DNA of 62,000 nt, taken from NCBI GenBank assembly GCA_905221605.1, contig CAJNDS010000275.1, positions 1 through 62,000 of the forward strand, given 5' to 3'. This document shows positions 10,440 to 20,639 of this stretch, one piece after another. The translations under genes and the position numbers were made by a program. The DNA comes from Symbiodinium natans (lineage: Eukaryota; Sar; Dinophyceae; Suessiales; Symbiodiniaceae). The number at the start of each line of letters is the position of its first letter. The first letter of the stretch is position 1. The notes under the pieces are model-generated. The model did not search any database, was not told the DNA's origin, and worked only from the letters and a program-made list of their open reading frames with translations.

Positions 10440-12650
10440 ACAACCGCCCTAAATCCTAAACCATCCTAAACCCTAAACCCTACAGTAAACCCTAAACCCT
10501 AAACCCTAAACCCTAAACCCTAAACCCTAAACCCTAAACCCCCCAAAATCCCCAGCCCTAAACCCCCTGAACCCCTTGAACCCCTTAAACCTAAGCATTG
10601 CACCTTGAGGCATCGCCCCCAGAGGCGCTCCGCCCAGTACCAGTCGGGCCCTGGAGGCTTTCGAAGGCCCTAAACCCTAAACCCCAAACCCTAAACCCTA
10701 AACCCTAAACAAAAACCCCTCGTGAAAGGGCTCAAGGGTTTAGGGGCTTAAGGGCTTAGGGCTTTTGGGTTGTGAGTGACTAACACTGGTCACGCCGCGG
10801 CGGACTTTTTCCAGCTACCGACATGGCTAGGACGCGGAGTTAGGCTGGGCTTTCTAGCGGGGTGGAACGCGGTCCCGGATAGTCCTCCTGGTGCAGATGC
10901 ACGGCTTACCCGTCGTCGAGAGGGGGGGGGCGCCGGCTCCAGTACCGGTTTGAGTGGCTAGCACGGGCCACTATGTCGCAGGTTTCGCCCTGAGGTACGG
11001 CATGTTTGCCCTTGTACGAAGAGTCCTTCATAGGAATCCCAATCGGGGGTACTATAGGACTGTTCGTATAAGGGGGAAACATCCCAAGCTGCATGTCAAC
11101 CTCTACACTCGGCCTTCTATGGAGCTCTTCACACTCGCCTACGTGCTTGGTAGTGCCGCAACACGGGAGAATTTCACAAGGGTTCAGGGCTCATAAGGGC
11201 TTGAGGGCATGAGGGTTAAGAGGCCCAGAGGCATGCGTAACTATGCAGGGTTGTTCATGAATTCAGGTGTACTTCCTCAGTCGAGGCAAAGCAGGCTCCA
11301 GGACTCAAAATGTTAGCCAAGTCGACTGAGGAGCGGATGGAGGGAATAGGGTTTCGGGCCGAATCCCCCTGCCCTGAACTGCGACCTCATCAGGACCCTC
11401 AAGGGCCCCTCTAGGTCGACGTCACAGGCACGTCGCCCGACGCGCAACGCACGGAGCGCGAGTCTAAGCCGCCAGCGCAACATATGCAGGACCCATGACC
11501 CATGAGCCCCCCCAGGCAAAGCCCCTTCAAGCTCATCGACACCTCCAACCTCGAAGGCCGAAAGCCTCTGAGCCCTGCCGACGAGCCGCCCAGAGGATTG
11601 GTTTGCTTGCGCTTCTCCGTGAGGCCATTGGGAGGTCCTGGATGGGTAGGACTACTCTGCTGTGCCTGGAGCCCTGGTGAAAAATCAGAGATTTGGGCAG
11701 TAGGCACCAGCAACGAGCAGGTTTTGTTTATCAATCCCCTAGGTTAGGGTCAGGGCTATGGATACGCTCTCGAGTGAATGCTACACGCCTCGACGATTGT
11801 AGTATTGTATAATTTCTGGTGCCAGATTATTATAGCATTTTAAACTTGTTCTAGTATCATAGTTGTTTTGTTGTAGTAATGGAGTATACGATTGCAGTTT
11901 GGGATGTTGCTGGAGAGCCGAGAGACGGGACCTGGTGCGTTTCAGGCTTTGGCGGGCTTGTGATTCTTATTGTTGTTGAGTTTTTTCTTCTCATTGCCAT
12001 GATACTTGCTATTTCTACTATTGTTGCGGGCGGCGGGCGTAGACGTGTCAGACATAGTCATGCCGACACTGCAAAGCTCCAAGTGCTGCTGAACCTTGGA
12101 GTTTAGAGTACCCTCAACCCGAAGTGGGTTCAATGAAGGGCTGCTTCAGGCCACGCCTGATCCTAGGGCCCCGAAGTTTTGTGCCCTTCCTGACAATATC
12201 ACACTACGATCCCCAGCGCAAGGACTCTGACGCCACGGGCTTCTTCCCTTGCAGGGCCTAGACGCTGCATCTCAAAGATCTCATCGAAGTGATAGAACAC
12301 GGTCCTTAAGGGCAGGGGAGCATCGAAACGCAGGGAAAGTGCGAAGGAGATGCAGAAGGGGAGGGGGCGGGAGAAGCGACAACGAGGAACCTTCGCCAGC
12401 GCCAACAATTGCTGTTGGCGGCCCCTTTCTTCATCCTCAGGGTTTCCGCAAGCCCTAAGGGCCCTAAACTCCGTACCAAAGCCCTCAACGCCCTCAACGC
12501 CCTCAAAGCCCTCAAAGCCCTCAACTCGTTGAAACGCGCTCTCTTCAGGTTCAAAACCTTAACAATAAGAAGAAGAAGAAGAAGAAGAACAATAATAGTA
12601 ACAATAATAATCATAATAGTCGTCATAGGAACAATCGTAAAACTTAATGT
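10440..12650. other. Mixed repeat and unique DNA, no confident gene
   Basis: Contains CCCTAAA arrays (10440-10560, 10670-10710), a family A inverted-repeat element (11000-11088), unique stretches at 11190-11750 and 11800-12240, a CCCTCAA-like run (12480-12530) and an AAGAAG/AATAAT simple repeat (12565-12640). Open frames exist (for example minus 11411-11734) but splice or start signals do not single one out. Confidence 0.35.
11000..11088. mobile_element. Family A inverted-repeat element
   Basis: Starts with a divergent terminal repeat (CATGTTTGCCCTTGTACGAA) and ends with ATAAGGGGGAAACATCCCAA. The core holds GAGTCCTTCATAGGAATCCC and a GGGGGTACTATAGGACTG segment. It shares this plan with copies at 19291, 29446, 51880 and 52978. 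Confidence 0.6.
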
Positions 12651-12661
12651 CAGCTAAATGC

Positions 12662-12715
12662 TCATCCGGGCAGCTTGTTCCTCTTGGTCTTGGTGTCCGT
12701 CCAGATGAACCTCAG
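12662..12715 (-). CDS. Candidate terminal exon
   Basis: 18 codons on the minus strand, LRFIWTDTKTKRNKLPG then TGA at 12662-12664, after an AG acceptor. A second frame over the same island (ending EEQAARMSI) is also open. Short and uncertain. Confidence 0.3.
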   Translation of the reverse strand: MRFIWTDTKTKRNKLPG

Positions 12716-13084
12716 CTACTGCACGGGGAGGCGTCAAGGCTGAGAGAAGCTTTGTGGGGACTTGGGATCGGGAGACCTCCTGGGCCTTTCTTATTGTGTA
12801 ACATATGCAATACAGTACAATATCGTACTGTGTTGTTTGTTTTGCATTTGCCATATGATACTACATTGCCTTGTGTTACTATTCCGTCTGCGGAATCTTT
12901 GATCTCCCCCCAGGTCGCAGACACGAGCTCCACTAAACACTCCGCCGAAGGCACGTCAAACCCGCGGGAAGGTTCTCACCGGCGAAGTCCTCCGGATAGG
13001 ATGCTTTTGGGGCTCCGGTGGCCAGGGATTTCGGGGGCCCCTACTGTAAGGCGCTCGGCCCTGCAAACCTCGAGCGTCTCATCC

Positions 13085-13665
13085 CTATCATCCCTAAAAC
13101 CCTTGTGCAACCCTCAAAACCCTAAAACACCCTCAACAACCCTAAAAAACCCTAAACACCCTAAAAACCCTCAAAACCCCTAAAAAACCCTAAAAACCCT
13201 TTCAAAAACCCTAAAACCCCCATTAAAAAATATACTTTAAAAAAAAAACTAAACCCTAAGGCTTCAGAGCAGGTCTGAGCCTTGGATCTCCACAACTCCG
13301 GCTTGTCCAACTTGGGCCGCAGGAACTCGCTCCGGCCGCCTGCTTGGGGGGGCTTAGGGCTTCGGGGGGTTTAGGGTTTAGGGTTCAGGGTTTAGGGTTT
13401 AGGGTTTAGGGTTTGGGGTTTAGGGTTTAGGGTTTAGGGTTTAGGGTTTAGGGTTTTAAACCCTAAACCCTAAACCCTTTGGATCTCTGGCTTCCTCGGG
13501 CCCCGAAACAAACTACAGGAGAGAGAGGTCCTTTGAGAGCCCGTTCCCACGGGTCATTTGAAGGTGCACAGGTTGTGACCTGGAGAACCTGTGCCTGAGG
13601 GTTTTAGGGTTTAGGGTTTAGGGTTTAGGGTTTTGGGTTTTGGGTTTAGGGTTTAGGGTTTACAC
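13085..13665. repeat. CCCTAAA/TTTAGGG arrays of alternating orientation
   Basis: 13110-13260 is C-rich (CCCTAAAA, CCCTCAAAA). 13367-13455 is TTTAGGG and turns directly to CCCTAAA at about 13457-13480. 13600-13660 is TTTAGGG again. Unique pieces between are under 130 bp. Confidence 0.85.
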
Positions 13666-13974
13666 CTGAAAGCCACGAAGTCCCTGAAAAGAAGGGCACG
13701 CAACAAACAGCATATGAGCAGAGGCAAAAAACAACGGTGCTGCAAGCTAGACCGCCCATGTTCACAGGCACATCGGCGATGTTTTTCAGGTGGGATGGAA
13801 TTGAGACCCTCAGCACAAGGATGCGCGCTCCCCTTACGCAGAATATCGGCTTTTAAGTCGGGGATCCTGAAGGGATCCTGAACCTTCTGAAGGGATTCTT
13901 TCATAGCAAAACGAAAAAACCCCCCCCCCCGAAGCGCCCCAAAAAGCCCCGATCTTCGGAAACCTTGCATGCGC

Positions 13975-14500
13975 CTGCAAGCTCCACGTCCACGCAGCCC
14001 TTCTCCGGCTTAGTGCGGTCACACTCCACAAGCACGTCCTTCAGCTCGAAGCACCTGCAGGGCACGAAGGAGGAAGGGGGGAGGGGGCCCTTGCCGTCAT
14101 TCTATGTAACCTACGGACCGCATGGCAACCCCTCAGTCGAGGCGCCAGGCAAGGCTGCTGGACATCTGTTCGTAGCTGCTGAGGTTCGCCAAGTACCTCA
14201 GCCACGCCAAGATGTGCCGAATTTCTTGATTTGGTGCGTTTAGGCCTGGGGGGCAGGGTGTTTAGGATTTGGGTGCTGGGGTAAAGGTGCATGCGCCCCA
14301 CCGCAGGTCTCCTTCTTTCGAGGGGCTTCGGGCTTCTCTCTCTCTCTCTCTCTCTCTACATATACGTTGCCTCCGAGCCGCCATGCCTCACTACCGCAAG
14401 CGTCCTAGAGCCCTGGAATCGCGTGTTTCCGTTCGCATCGAGCTCGGAATGGAGCCCAAGCTGCTTCTGGGCTTCAAGAAGGCACATGATGTCCACTTTA
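13975..14500 (-). CDS. Candidate multi-exon fragment of an unknown gene
   Basis: Minus-strand islands in order: about 14350..14500 (MCLLEAQKQLGLHSELDANG, continuing RFQGSRTLAVVRHGGSE), about 14139..14224 (RHILAWLRYLANLSSYEQMS) and 13975..14054 (CFELKDVLVECDRTKPEKGC). The last has clear boundaries: acceptor CCCTGCAG|G and donor GCAG|GC. The 5' limits of the other two are less certain. The islands are compact and unlike the surrounding simple repeats. Product unknown. Confidence 0.45.
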
Positions 14501-14610
14501 AGTTTTTAGAAGCCCCCCTGAATTAAGATCCGTCAGGCCCAGAACTCAATTATAAACCTCCCCTCAATTAAGAGCCTCCTCGGCTCACTTTGGCGTCAGG
14601 GGGTTCAGCA

Positions 14611-14790
14611 TTATTGGCAGACCGCATTCCATGGAGTGTCCATATTGGTCCTGCGAACACACTTCAGGAGGGACTTCTCTCTGCATTCACGCGGCTTCGC
14701 CATGAGCTGAGCCGGCGTCTTGCCGTTCGCAGGATCACATTCGGGTACGCCTTCGATGCCAGGGCATGCTTCGTGACGATTTGCGTGCGC
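14611..14790 (-). CDS. Candidate exon with ankyrin-like ending
   Basis: Minus-strand frame reading GVPECDPANGKTPAQLMAKP and ending PWNAVCQ at a TAA (14611-14613). The NGKTPAQLM segment resembles an ankyrin-repeat turn, but one motif is not enough to name the family. Its 5' side runs straight into the GC/GT microsatellite. Confidence 0.35.
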   Translation of the reverse strand, partial: AHANRHEACPGIEGVPECDPANGKTPAQLMAKPRECREKSLLKCVRRTNMDTPWNAVCQ

Positions 14791-14920
14791 GTGCGCGTGC
14801 GCGTGCGCGTGCGCATGCGCGTGCGCGAGCGCGTGCGCGTGCACGTGCGCGTGCGCGTGCGCGAGCGCGTGCGCGTGCGCGTGCGCGAGCGCGTGCGCGT
14901 GCGCGAGCGCGAGCGGGGGC
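14785..14920. repeat. GTGCGC alternating purine-pyrimidine microsatellite
   Basis: About 130 bp of GTGCGC/GAGCGC units. It is open in several frames and would encode only RV/RA or HAHA repeats, so the long frames across it are artefacts of composition. Sequence of this kind can adopt Z-DNA. Confidence 0.9.
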
Positions 14921-15292
14921 GTGCGCCTGCGTCTGTGTCTATGTTCGTGTCGGTGTCCGTGTCCGTGCGTGAGGAGCCTTGTGGAGGAGAGGTACTTTGC
15001 TAACCATGACCCCTTGGCCTGGCAAGATCGTTCAGCAAAGCATGGGGCAACAACATGCACTGCACCCCACCCAGCCCTAAATCCTTGCAACCCTGATCCC
15101 TAAACCCTAACCCCGAAACCCCTAAACCCTAAACCCCCAGACCCCTAAAGCCGAAACCTTCAAAAAGGTTTCAGCCAAAAAGGCCCCGGCCTGGGCGGTT
15201 CACAAAGCGGAGGAACCCGCCCACCATGACCTCAGTGGTTTAGGGTTTCGGCTTCAGGGTTTAGGGTTAAGGGTTTTGGGCTGAGGGTTTAG

Positions 15293-15420
15293 GGTTGGTT
15301 TTTCGCGAGGGACAGCAATCGCTGTGTCCCCGATAGGGCATACAAATTCGTTGCGAGTTGTTTCGGCCTCGGAATTCGGCTGAAAGTTCTCGAGAATGGA
15401 GCCTTGTGTCGGCCGCGTCA
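15293..15420 (-). CDS. Candidate exon
   Basis: Minus-strand island between TTTAGGG runs, frame reading FQPNSEAETTRNEFVCPIGD then TAIAVPREK. Boundaries uncertain; function unknown. Confidence 0.35.
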
Positions 15421-15479
15421 CTCTCCTTTGCCCACCCGCGCCCATAAAGGGCGGCTCCCACCCTTGGCCAGCTCCACGT

Positions 15480-15686
15480 TTTAGGGCTTAGTTTCCTAAA
15501 CCCCTTTTTAGGAAATTATACTTGCTGCTTTGCCGTTGCTTTTGGTTTATCTTTGCTTTTCCTTTCTGCCTCGAGTTGTTTGTTGTTTCTTTCTGTCGTT
15601 TCTTCTACATTCTTTCCTTCTTTGTACTCCCTCTTCCTCTTCTTCTTTCTCTTCTTCTTCGGGGCTTGAGGGGAGTCATACTCTCC

Positions 15687-15717
<31 letters not shown>

Positions 15718-16330
15718 CCTCTCTCTTGCTTCTTTTTCCTTACTTCTTCTATCAATTGTGTGGCTGGCCTAGCCGTAATCATATGGGCTACATACATGAG
15801 CAAGTTCTCGTAATTCGACTTTCACAATATGATGTAGGTATATTTAGCGCGTATGTAGCGACTATTCATGCGTGTGATATAACGAGTATCATCTGGGAAT
15901 ATGATTTCGGAACATGATTTAGGAAAAGGTTTGGTAATACGATTTAATGAGTATGATTTGAGACAATCATTTAGGACTAGTTTTTGAACAAATGATTTAG
16001 CGAATATGATTTAGAAGTACAATTTACCAAATATTCCTAAAGAATATCATTTAGTGAATACGATTACGTGATTCAACAATATGCTTCTTTGAACGCGGCT
16101 TAGCGATTTGACTTCGGAATATGCTTTGGCCAATACGATTTGAGCTCCAGGGGTCAGTCCCCACCAGGGCGAAATCTGAAAAATGCAGGTTTCATTTCTT
16201 CAAAATAAACTCATTAGAAATCGTGCAATTTTGGACCAAGCCTGGGGCACCCCCACATTTGGGCCCTACCAGGGCGTGCCCACCAGGGCGGCTCGTTTTT
16301 TCCACCCGAGCGAGCGAATACAACCCTAAA
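15480..16330. other. Low-complexity and unique DNA without a supported gene
   Basis: 15515-15740 is pyrimidine-rich, ending in a CT microsatellite. 15780-16130 is AT-rich with repeated AATATGATTTAG-like words. 16160-16320 contains CACCAGGGCG repeated three times. No convincing exon was found. Confidence 0.4.
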
Positions 16331-16375
16331 CCCTAAACCCTAAACCCTAAACCCTAAACCCCAAACCCCAAACCC

Positions 16376-16457
16376 CAGAATGGGTCTCTCAATGCCCCAG
16401 CGGCCGCGGGATCCTCGGAGCCCGCCAGGTCCACGGTGGAGATGGGCGCAATCTTAC
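16376..16457 (-). CDS. Kinesin-like switch II exon
   Basis: Minus-strand frame KIAPISTVDLAGSED follows an AG acceptor (CCGAAG|GT). VDLAGSE is the switch II/DxxG signature of kinesin motor domains, which senses nucleotide state. The normal final Arg (SER) is replaced by Asp, so the motor is divergent. It lies downstream, in minus-strand sense, of the switch I exon at 17481-17552, the order expected for one motor domain. The 3' end is uncertain. Confidence 0.6.
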
Positions 16458-16736
16458 CTTCGGGGGCTTTTAGGGTTTGGGGTTTCGGGTTTAGGGTTTA
16501 GGGCTTAGGGTTTAGGGCTTCGCGGGGCCGGGGGGGGGGGGGGGGGATGAAGGCTTCAAGGGTGCCCAAGCTTTTGAGGGCTGGTTCTCTATCGGGCTCC
16601 GTGGGCCTAGGGCTTGGGGTTCTGTTGGATTCCGTAGTCGCGGGCTCTGTCGGGTTTTGCCTCGCGTGTATGCCTCGCGTGTGTAACTCCTTTCTGGGTT
16701 CAGGGGATGTGGGGTGGGTTTAGTTAGGGTTTAAGT

Positions 16737-16800
16737 CTTGAGTGGGTGTATACGGAGTGGTCTTTGCTACGTCAGGCTCCGATCCCACCTGCACGCTCTC
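16737..16800 (-). CDS. Candidate exon between kinesin switch exons
   Basis: Frame ESVQVGSEPDVAKTTPYTPT after acceptor GTAGTTCAG|G. If it belongs to the kinesin-like gene it would lie in the variable loop between switch I and switch II. Its phase does not fit directly to the 17481 exon, so another exon would be needed between them. Confidence 0.3.
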
Positions 16801-17202
16801 CTGAACTACCGTCGCAGTTGGGGGGGGGGGGGTGGGGAGGGGGGGGCAGGGAGGGCTCCAGGCTCAGCCAAGCCACCCCCTTTCCAACATAGAAACACAT
16901 CTTACTGCAGGGAACCCCCGTCCCAAAGTACTAAACCACAAAAACCCTGTTTTGGGAAATCCCCCCAAGTAGAGACAAAGAAAGGGGACCAGGTTGCTTG
17001 AGGGTTGAGGGTTTAAAACCCTAGGGTTTAGGGTTAGGGTTGAGGGCTTCGGGTTTCGAATTTAGGGTTGAGGGTTTAGGGCTTAGGGTTAAGGTCAACC
17101 TAGAAGTGGTGGCGAAGGCTAGCCTCTGAACTCTCCCCACCCTGCAACTTCCTCAAGCTTTAAGGCCCTTTGGCCCTCGGGCCAACACAGTGAGGGTGCT
17201 TG

Positions 17203-17260
17203 TTTAGGGTTTAGGGTTTAGGGTTTAGGGTTTAGGGTTTAGGGTTTAGGGTTTAGGGTT

Positions 17261-17341
<81 letters not shown>

Positions 17342-17401
17342 GGCCCTAAACCCTAAACCCTAAACCCTAAACCCTAAACCCTAAACCCTAAACCCTAAAC
17401 C

Positions 17402-17447
<46 letters not shown>

Positions 17448-17450
17448 ACC
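17203..17450. repeat. Head-to-head telomere-like arrays
   Basis: In plus-strand order: about nine TTTAGGG, about twelve TTGAGGG, then at GGGCCC a switch of strand to about nine CCCTAAA, then about seven CCCTCAA. The arrays are uninterrupted. Both halves carry the standard unit followed by the same A-to-G type variant, but in the order expected for a repeat of blocks rather than a perfect palindrome. Confidence 0.95.
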
Positions 17451-17480
17451 CGTATTTGGGACATAACCCAGCAAGAGCAC

Positions 17481-18609
17481 CTGACTTGTAGTGGATGTTG
17501 GTCAGCACAAAGAGGGTCCCGCGAGAGGATTTGGGATTGTTCACGGTGCCACCTCGGTCTGCATCGGAGCTTCACCCTCTGAGAGCTTTCCCTTTGCTGT
17601 CACAGATTACACACGAAGACCCTCCAGATGTTCAGCGCTTTCCAGCGTTTCAAGCAACAGTCCACAACCCTCCCCAATCTGGTTCTATACCAGGCCTTTC
17701 CGGCCACAGCACCACATTCGACAGCCGAAAACCCAGTTTCGGAGTGTTGTGGATGGGGCAAGGGCCTACGGCCGACATGCTGCAACCACACGTGGCCCAT
17801 GTGAATTGAAACCCCACTACGCAAGCATGCTGAGCGAACCTACATAGCGAGTCAGCATAGACGCTGCGTAGATGCCAAGCAGCAAAAAAAAGTGGGAGCC
17901 CCAACCTCAAGCCATGAAACCTTAAAGGTTAGAAGAGTGGGTATTTTGGGCGTTCAAGCAGCATGCGGGATTAGGTATCTGGAGACGACCACTTGTAGAG
18001 GGTGGGGCTCTCTGTCCTCACTGGGCTCAAAGCACCTGCTTTCTTCAAACCTTGCCCATCCTTGCCCCCTCCTGCCTCACTAGTTTGCTAGGCTCACAAG
18101 CCTGCATTTTTAAAGGAGGTCTGGGGCGCGGACGGATGTGCGCAATCGGCACGCCCCCTGCCTTGAACTGATCCTCCTCCATGCGGATGTCCTGAGGGCT
18201 TAACCCGATGTCCGGAAGCCACATATGATACAACAAAGAAGCTTACATCACGTGATACCCATGTCATAAGACGTGATATGATAAACCCTAAACCCTAAAC
18301 CCTAAACCCTAAACCCTAAACCCTAAACCCTGAGAATGATCTTGAATGCAGATGTAACGGAACCTGTTGCCTCTCAACTTTCTGGAACAGGCTCCTCGGG
18401 TTCGGCCCTCCAGGGTTCCGATTTGAAGGTTCAGGGGGTACTTCTGCACCAAGTCTAACTGCACTTAGAACCCAAATCATCACCAAAATTCGGGCATTTC
18501 AAGAGGCTTGTAAAGTGGGTTGTAAGTGCAGTCATAAGTGGCAAATTCCTAAGTTTCCTGAACCTTCAAGCAAGACCCGCTCCTCGATGACGGTCAGGAG
18601 CTCCTTCAC
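17481..18609 (-). CDS. Kinesin-like gene, four phase-linked exons including switch I
   Basis: Minus-strand exons 18564..18609, 18330..18407, 18102..18191 and 17481..17552 (46, 78, 90 and 72 bp) join in phase 1 without stops. The last reads TVNNPKSSRGTLFVLTNIHY, matching the kinesin switch I plan NxxSSR(S/G)xxxF, with the usual SSRSH replaced by SSRGT. The first reads VKELLTVIEERVLLE, similar to the helix that precedes switch I in motors. All junctions are AG|G with GT, GG/GT or GC donors. The first intron is a family D element. The motor would be divergent and may not hydrolyse ATP normally. Confidence 0.5.
18408..18563 (-). mobile_element. Introner-like element, family D, copy 3
   Basis: 156 bp intron with terminal repeats TGAAGGTTCAGGGGGTACTT and, inverted, CCTGAACCTTCAAG. 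Donor GAAG|GTTCAGG sits inside the terminal repeat, as in the other copies. Divergence from the 1-5 kb copies shows an older insertion. Confidence 0.6.
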
Positions 18610-18659
18610 CTGCCCATGGCCGTGCCCTGGGGGGCCTCTGTCCCGAACCCTGTAAGGCC

Positions 18660-19050
18660 CTCAACCTTGTGGGGTTTAGGGTTTAGGGTTTAGGGTTTAG
18701 GGTTTAGGGTTTTGGGTTTTGGGGTTTAGGGTTTAGGGTTTAGGGCTTAGGGCTTCGGGCTTAGGGCTTGAGGCTTAGGGGTCAACCCTAAAGGCCGCCG
18801 TTTACCCGCCTGCTCGTGCCAGGCGACCGTGCCCGCCATGGAAGCGGGGCTTTCGGCCTCAGAGGGCTGAACGACTGGAAGGGGTTCAGGGTTTAGGGTT
18901 TAGGGTTTAGGGTTTAGGGTTTAGGGTCTAGGGTCTAGGGTCTAGGGTCTAGGGTTTCGGGCTAAGGGTTTCGGATTTGGGGTTTAGGGTTTCGGGCTAA
19001 GGGTTTAGGATTTAGGGTTTAGGGTTTCGGGCTAAGGGTGTAGGGTTCAA
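18660..19050 (+). repeat. TTTAGGG arrays around a short island
   Basis: 18667-18780 and 18888-19050 are TTTAGGG with TCTAGGG and TTCGGGC variants. The island between (about 18800-18870) reads AESPASMAGTVAWHEQAG on the minus strand and may be an exon (low confidence). Confidence 0.75.
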
Positions 19051-19108
19051 GGCTCCTGGGCGGGAGAGGGGCGTGTAAGCAAAAGTGTGTGAATCTGGTC
19101 TCATGGTC

Positions 19109-19182
19109 TCATGTACTATCCAGATGATATGCAACCTCTTCAACGGCTGCGGCTACAACGTCCCCTACAGTGAAATGCGGCC
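19109..19182 (-). CDS. Candidate terminal exon
   Basis: Minus-strand frame PHFTVGDVVAAAVEEVAYHL then DST and a TGA at 19109-19111, after acceptor GTTGAG|GG. The opposite strand is also open over this island (NLFNGCGYNVPYSEM), so strand assignment rests on the general minus-strand bias. Confidence 0.35.
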
Positions 19183-19208
19183 CTCAACCCTAAACCCAAA
19201 ATCCTATG

Positions 19209-19485
19209 CTTCCCTAAGCCCGAAGAGATCCACCGCCTCAAAGCCCCGCCCTCCCGCCCCGCGCATCATCCACCAAAGCTACCATCGAAACTTGGGATGT
19301 TGACCCTTACACTAACAGTCCTTAATGGGGATTATAATAGGGGGTTATAATAGGGGTACTAGAATCCCTATTAAGGACAGTTAGTATAAGGGGGAACGTC
19401 CCAACCCAGGCCTACCACCTGCTGGACCCAAAAAACTTCTCCCAGCCTTGACACTGTAGGTGTACGCGTCGTCGTCCAGGGCATC
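19209..19485 (-). CDS. Candidate exons flanking a family A element
   Basis: 19447..19485 (13 codons, DALDDDAYTYSVK; acceptor AAG|G, donor AAG|GC) and about 19209..19278 (LWWMMRGAGGRGFEAVDLFG; acceptor GATGGTAG|). The family A inverted repeat at 19291-19404 lies between them and would be spliced out. Product unknown. Confidence 0.35.
19291..19404. mobile_element. Family A inverted-repeat element
   Basis: Left end CTTGGGATGTTGACCCTTAC with ACTAACAGTCCTTAATGGGG following; right end is its inverted counterpart (CCTATTAAGGACAGTTAGTA, then GGGGGAACGTCCCAA). The inner part duplicates ATTATAATAGGGGG. Confidence 0.75.
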
Positions 19486-19689
19486 CTTTCCATGGGATGC
19501 TTTGAGAAGGCCCTGTAAAGCCCCCAAAAGCCCCTAAACGCCCCCTAAAAGCGCCCCTAAAAGACCGCTAAGAGCACCCTAAGCACCCCGAAGCCTTCTA
19601 AGCCCCGTAAGCCCCCTACATCGCTTCTGCCCAACAAGCCCCACTAAGCATTCTAAGCCCCCTAAGCCCGTAGGGCGCCGCTTAGAAAT

Positions 19690-19750
19690 TTGCCCTCAAC
19701 TATACATCTACATCTACATCTACATCTACATCTACATCTACATCTACATC

Positions 19751-19828
<78 letters not shown>

Positions 19829-19850
19829 CATATATACACACATATCAACA
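19690..19850 (+). repeat. ACATCT / ACATAT microsatellite
   Basis: About eight CATCTA units followed by about 15 CATATA units. Confidence 0.95.
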
Positions 19851-19859
19851 AGCGGCTAC

Positions 19860-20495
19860 CAAAAACCAGCGCGTGGCGCAGAAGGAAGCGGGAAGGGCCG
19901 GCCTGGAGCTTCTGCATGTCCAGCCTGCCGTGGCCTTTCAACTCAAGGGGGGAATTGCCTAGGAGGGCCCCCCGAAAACCCTGAGAAAGATATTCCTGGA
20001 ATATGAATCTTCTTAAAGGGATATCCCTTAGGATGGCCCCTAAAACCCTCTGAAAAATATTCCTGGAATACGATTCTCTTCAACCCAATAATTAAGGGAA
20101 AACATGCAATGTTCCAAGGTCCTACCTAGCCCCAAGGGTGTTGGCTGCTGTTTCCACCCTTCCGTTCCTCCGCTTAGCTTGCTGGAGCTGACTAGTGGCG
20201 AACAGTAGGCACTGTCAGCTCCGGCCGCTTTTGTGTACTGAAGCATGGGATGCTGTTCGGCGACGCAAGCTCCCGGCGATGGGGTTGAGTTGATTGCTGG
20301 GCCTATAAGGCTCCGCGCCTCACTCAGAGCCATAGCACTTGAGCCCCCAGTTTGGCTTATGGCTTTAAGGTCTAGGATTTTCCCTCGAACCCGTTGACAC
20401 CCCTGGCCGACCCACAAGCCAATAAGCTCAATCCCAGAAACCAAGAGGCTCAAGCAGGGTCCCCTGATAAGCAACTTGCACAACCCCGCAATCAT
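19860..20495 (-). CDS. Two exons of an unknown protein joined across a family B introner
   Basis: A 5' exon runs from a possible ATG at 20495 to 20126 (start [20 protein letters not shown], a hydrophobic N-terminus; end [11 protein letters not shown]). The next exon, 19860..19958, reads [20 protein letters not shown]. The intron 19959..20125 has donor CTAG|GTAGG and acceptor CTCCTAG|GC, and the phase is kept (GG-CTA-G|GC-AAT). The hydrophobic start could be a signal or membrane segment. Family not recognised. Confidence 0.5.
19959..20125 (-). mobile_element. Introner-like element, family B (one copy plus a second partial copy)
   Basis: 167 bp intron starting GTAGGACCTTGGAACATT and, at about 20030, reaching the family end GGGGCCATCCTAAG. 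A second, diverged family B tail follows, ending GGGCCCTCCTAG|. The splice acceptor is taken from the second tail. Element ends coincide with splice sites, as at 47562-47666. Confidence 0.65.
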
Positions 20496-20639
20496 TCACC
20501 GCACTCCCCGTAGACCCCCTGGAGCCCCTTCTCGCCCCCCCCGATACGCCGGAACACTTTGTAGGTGTTCGCCACTCCCCCGATACGCAAAACCTGGAGT
20601 CAGGAGGTGCGTGGCGTGAACACCAAGCAAAGGTTCAAC

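Noticed and set aside
14590-15090. Long frames encoding RVRVR or HAHAHA repeats
   Set aside because: They arise from the GTGCGC microsatellite, which is free of stops in several frames on both strands.
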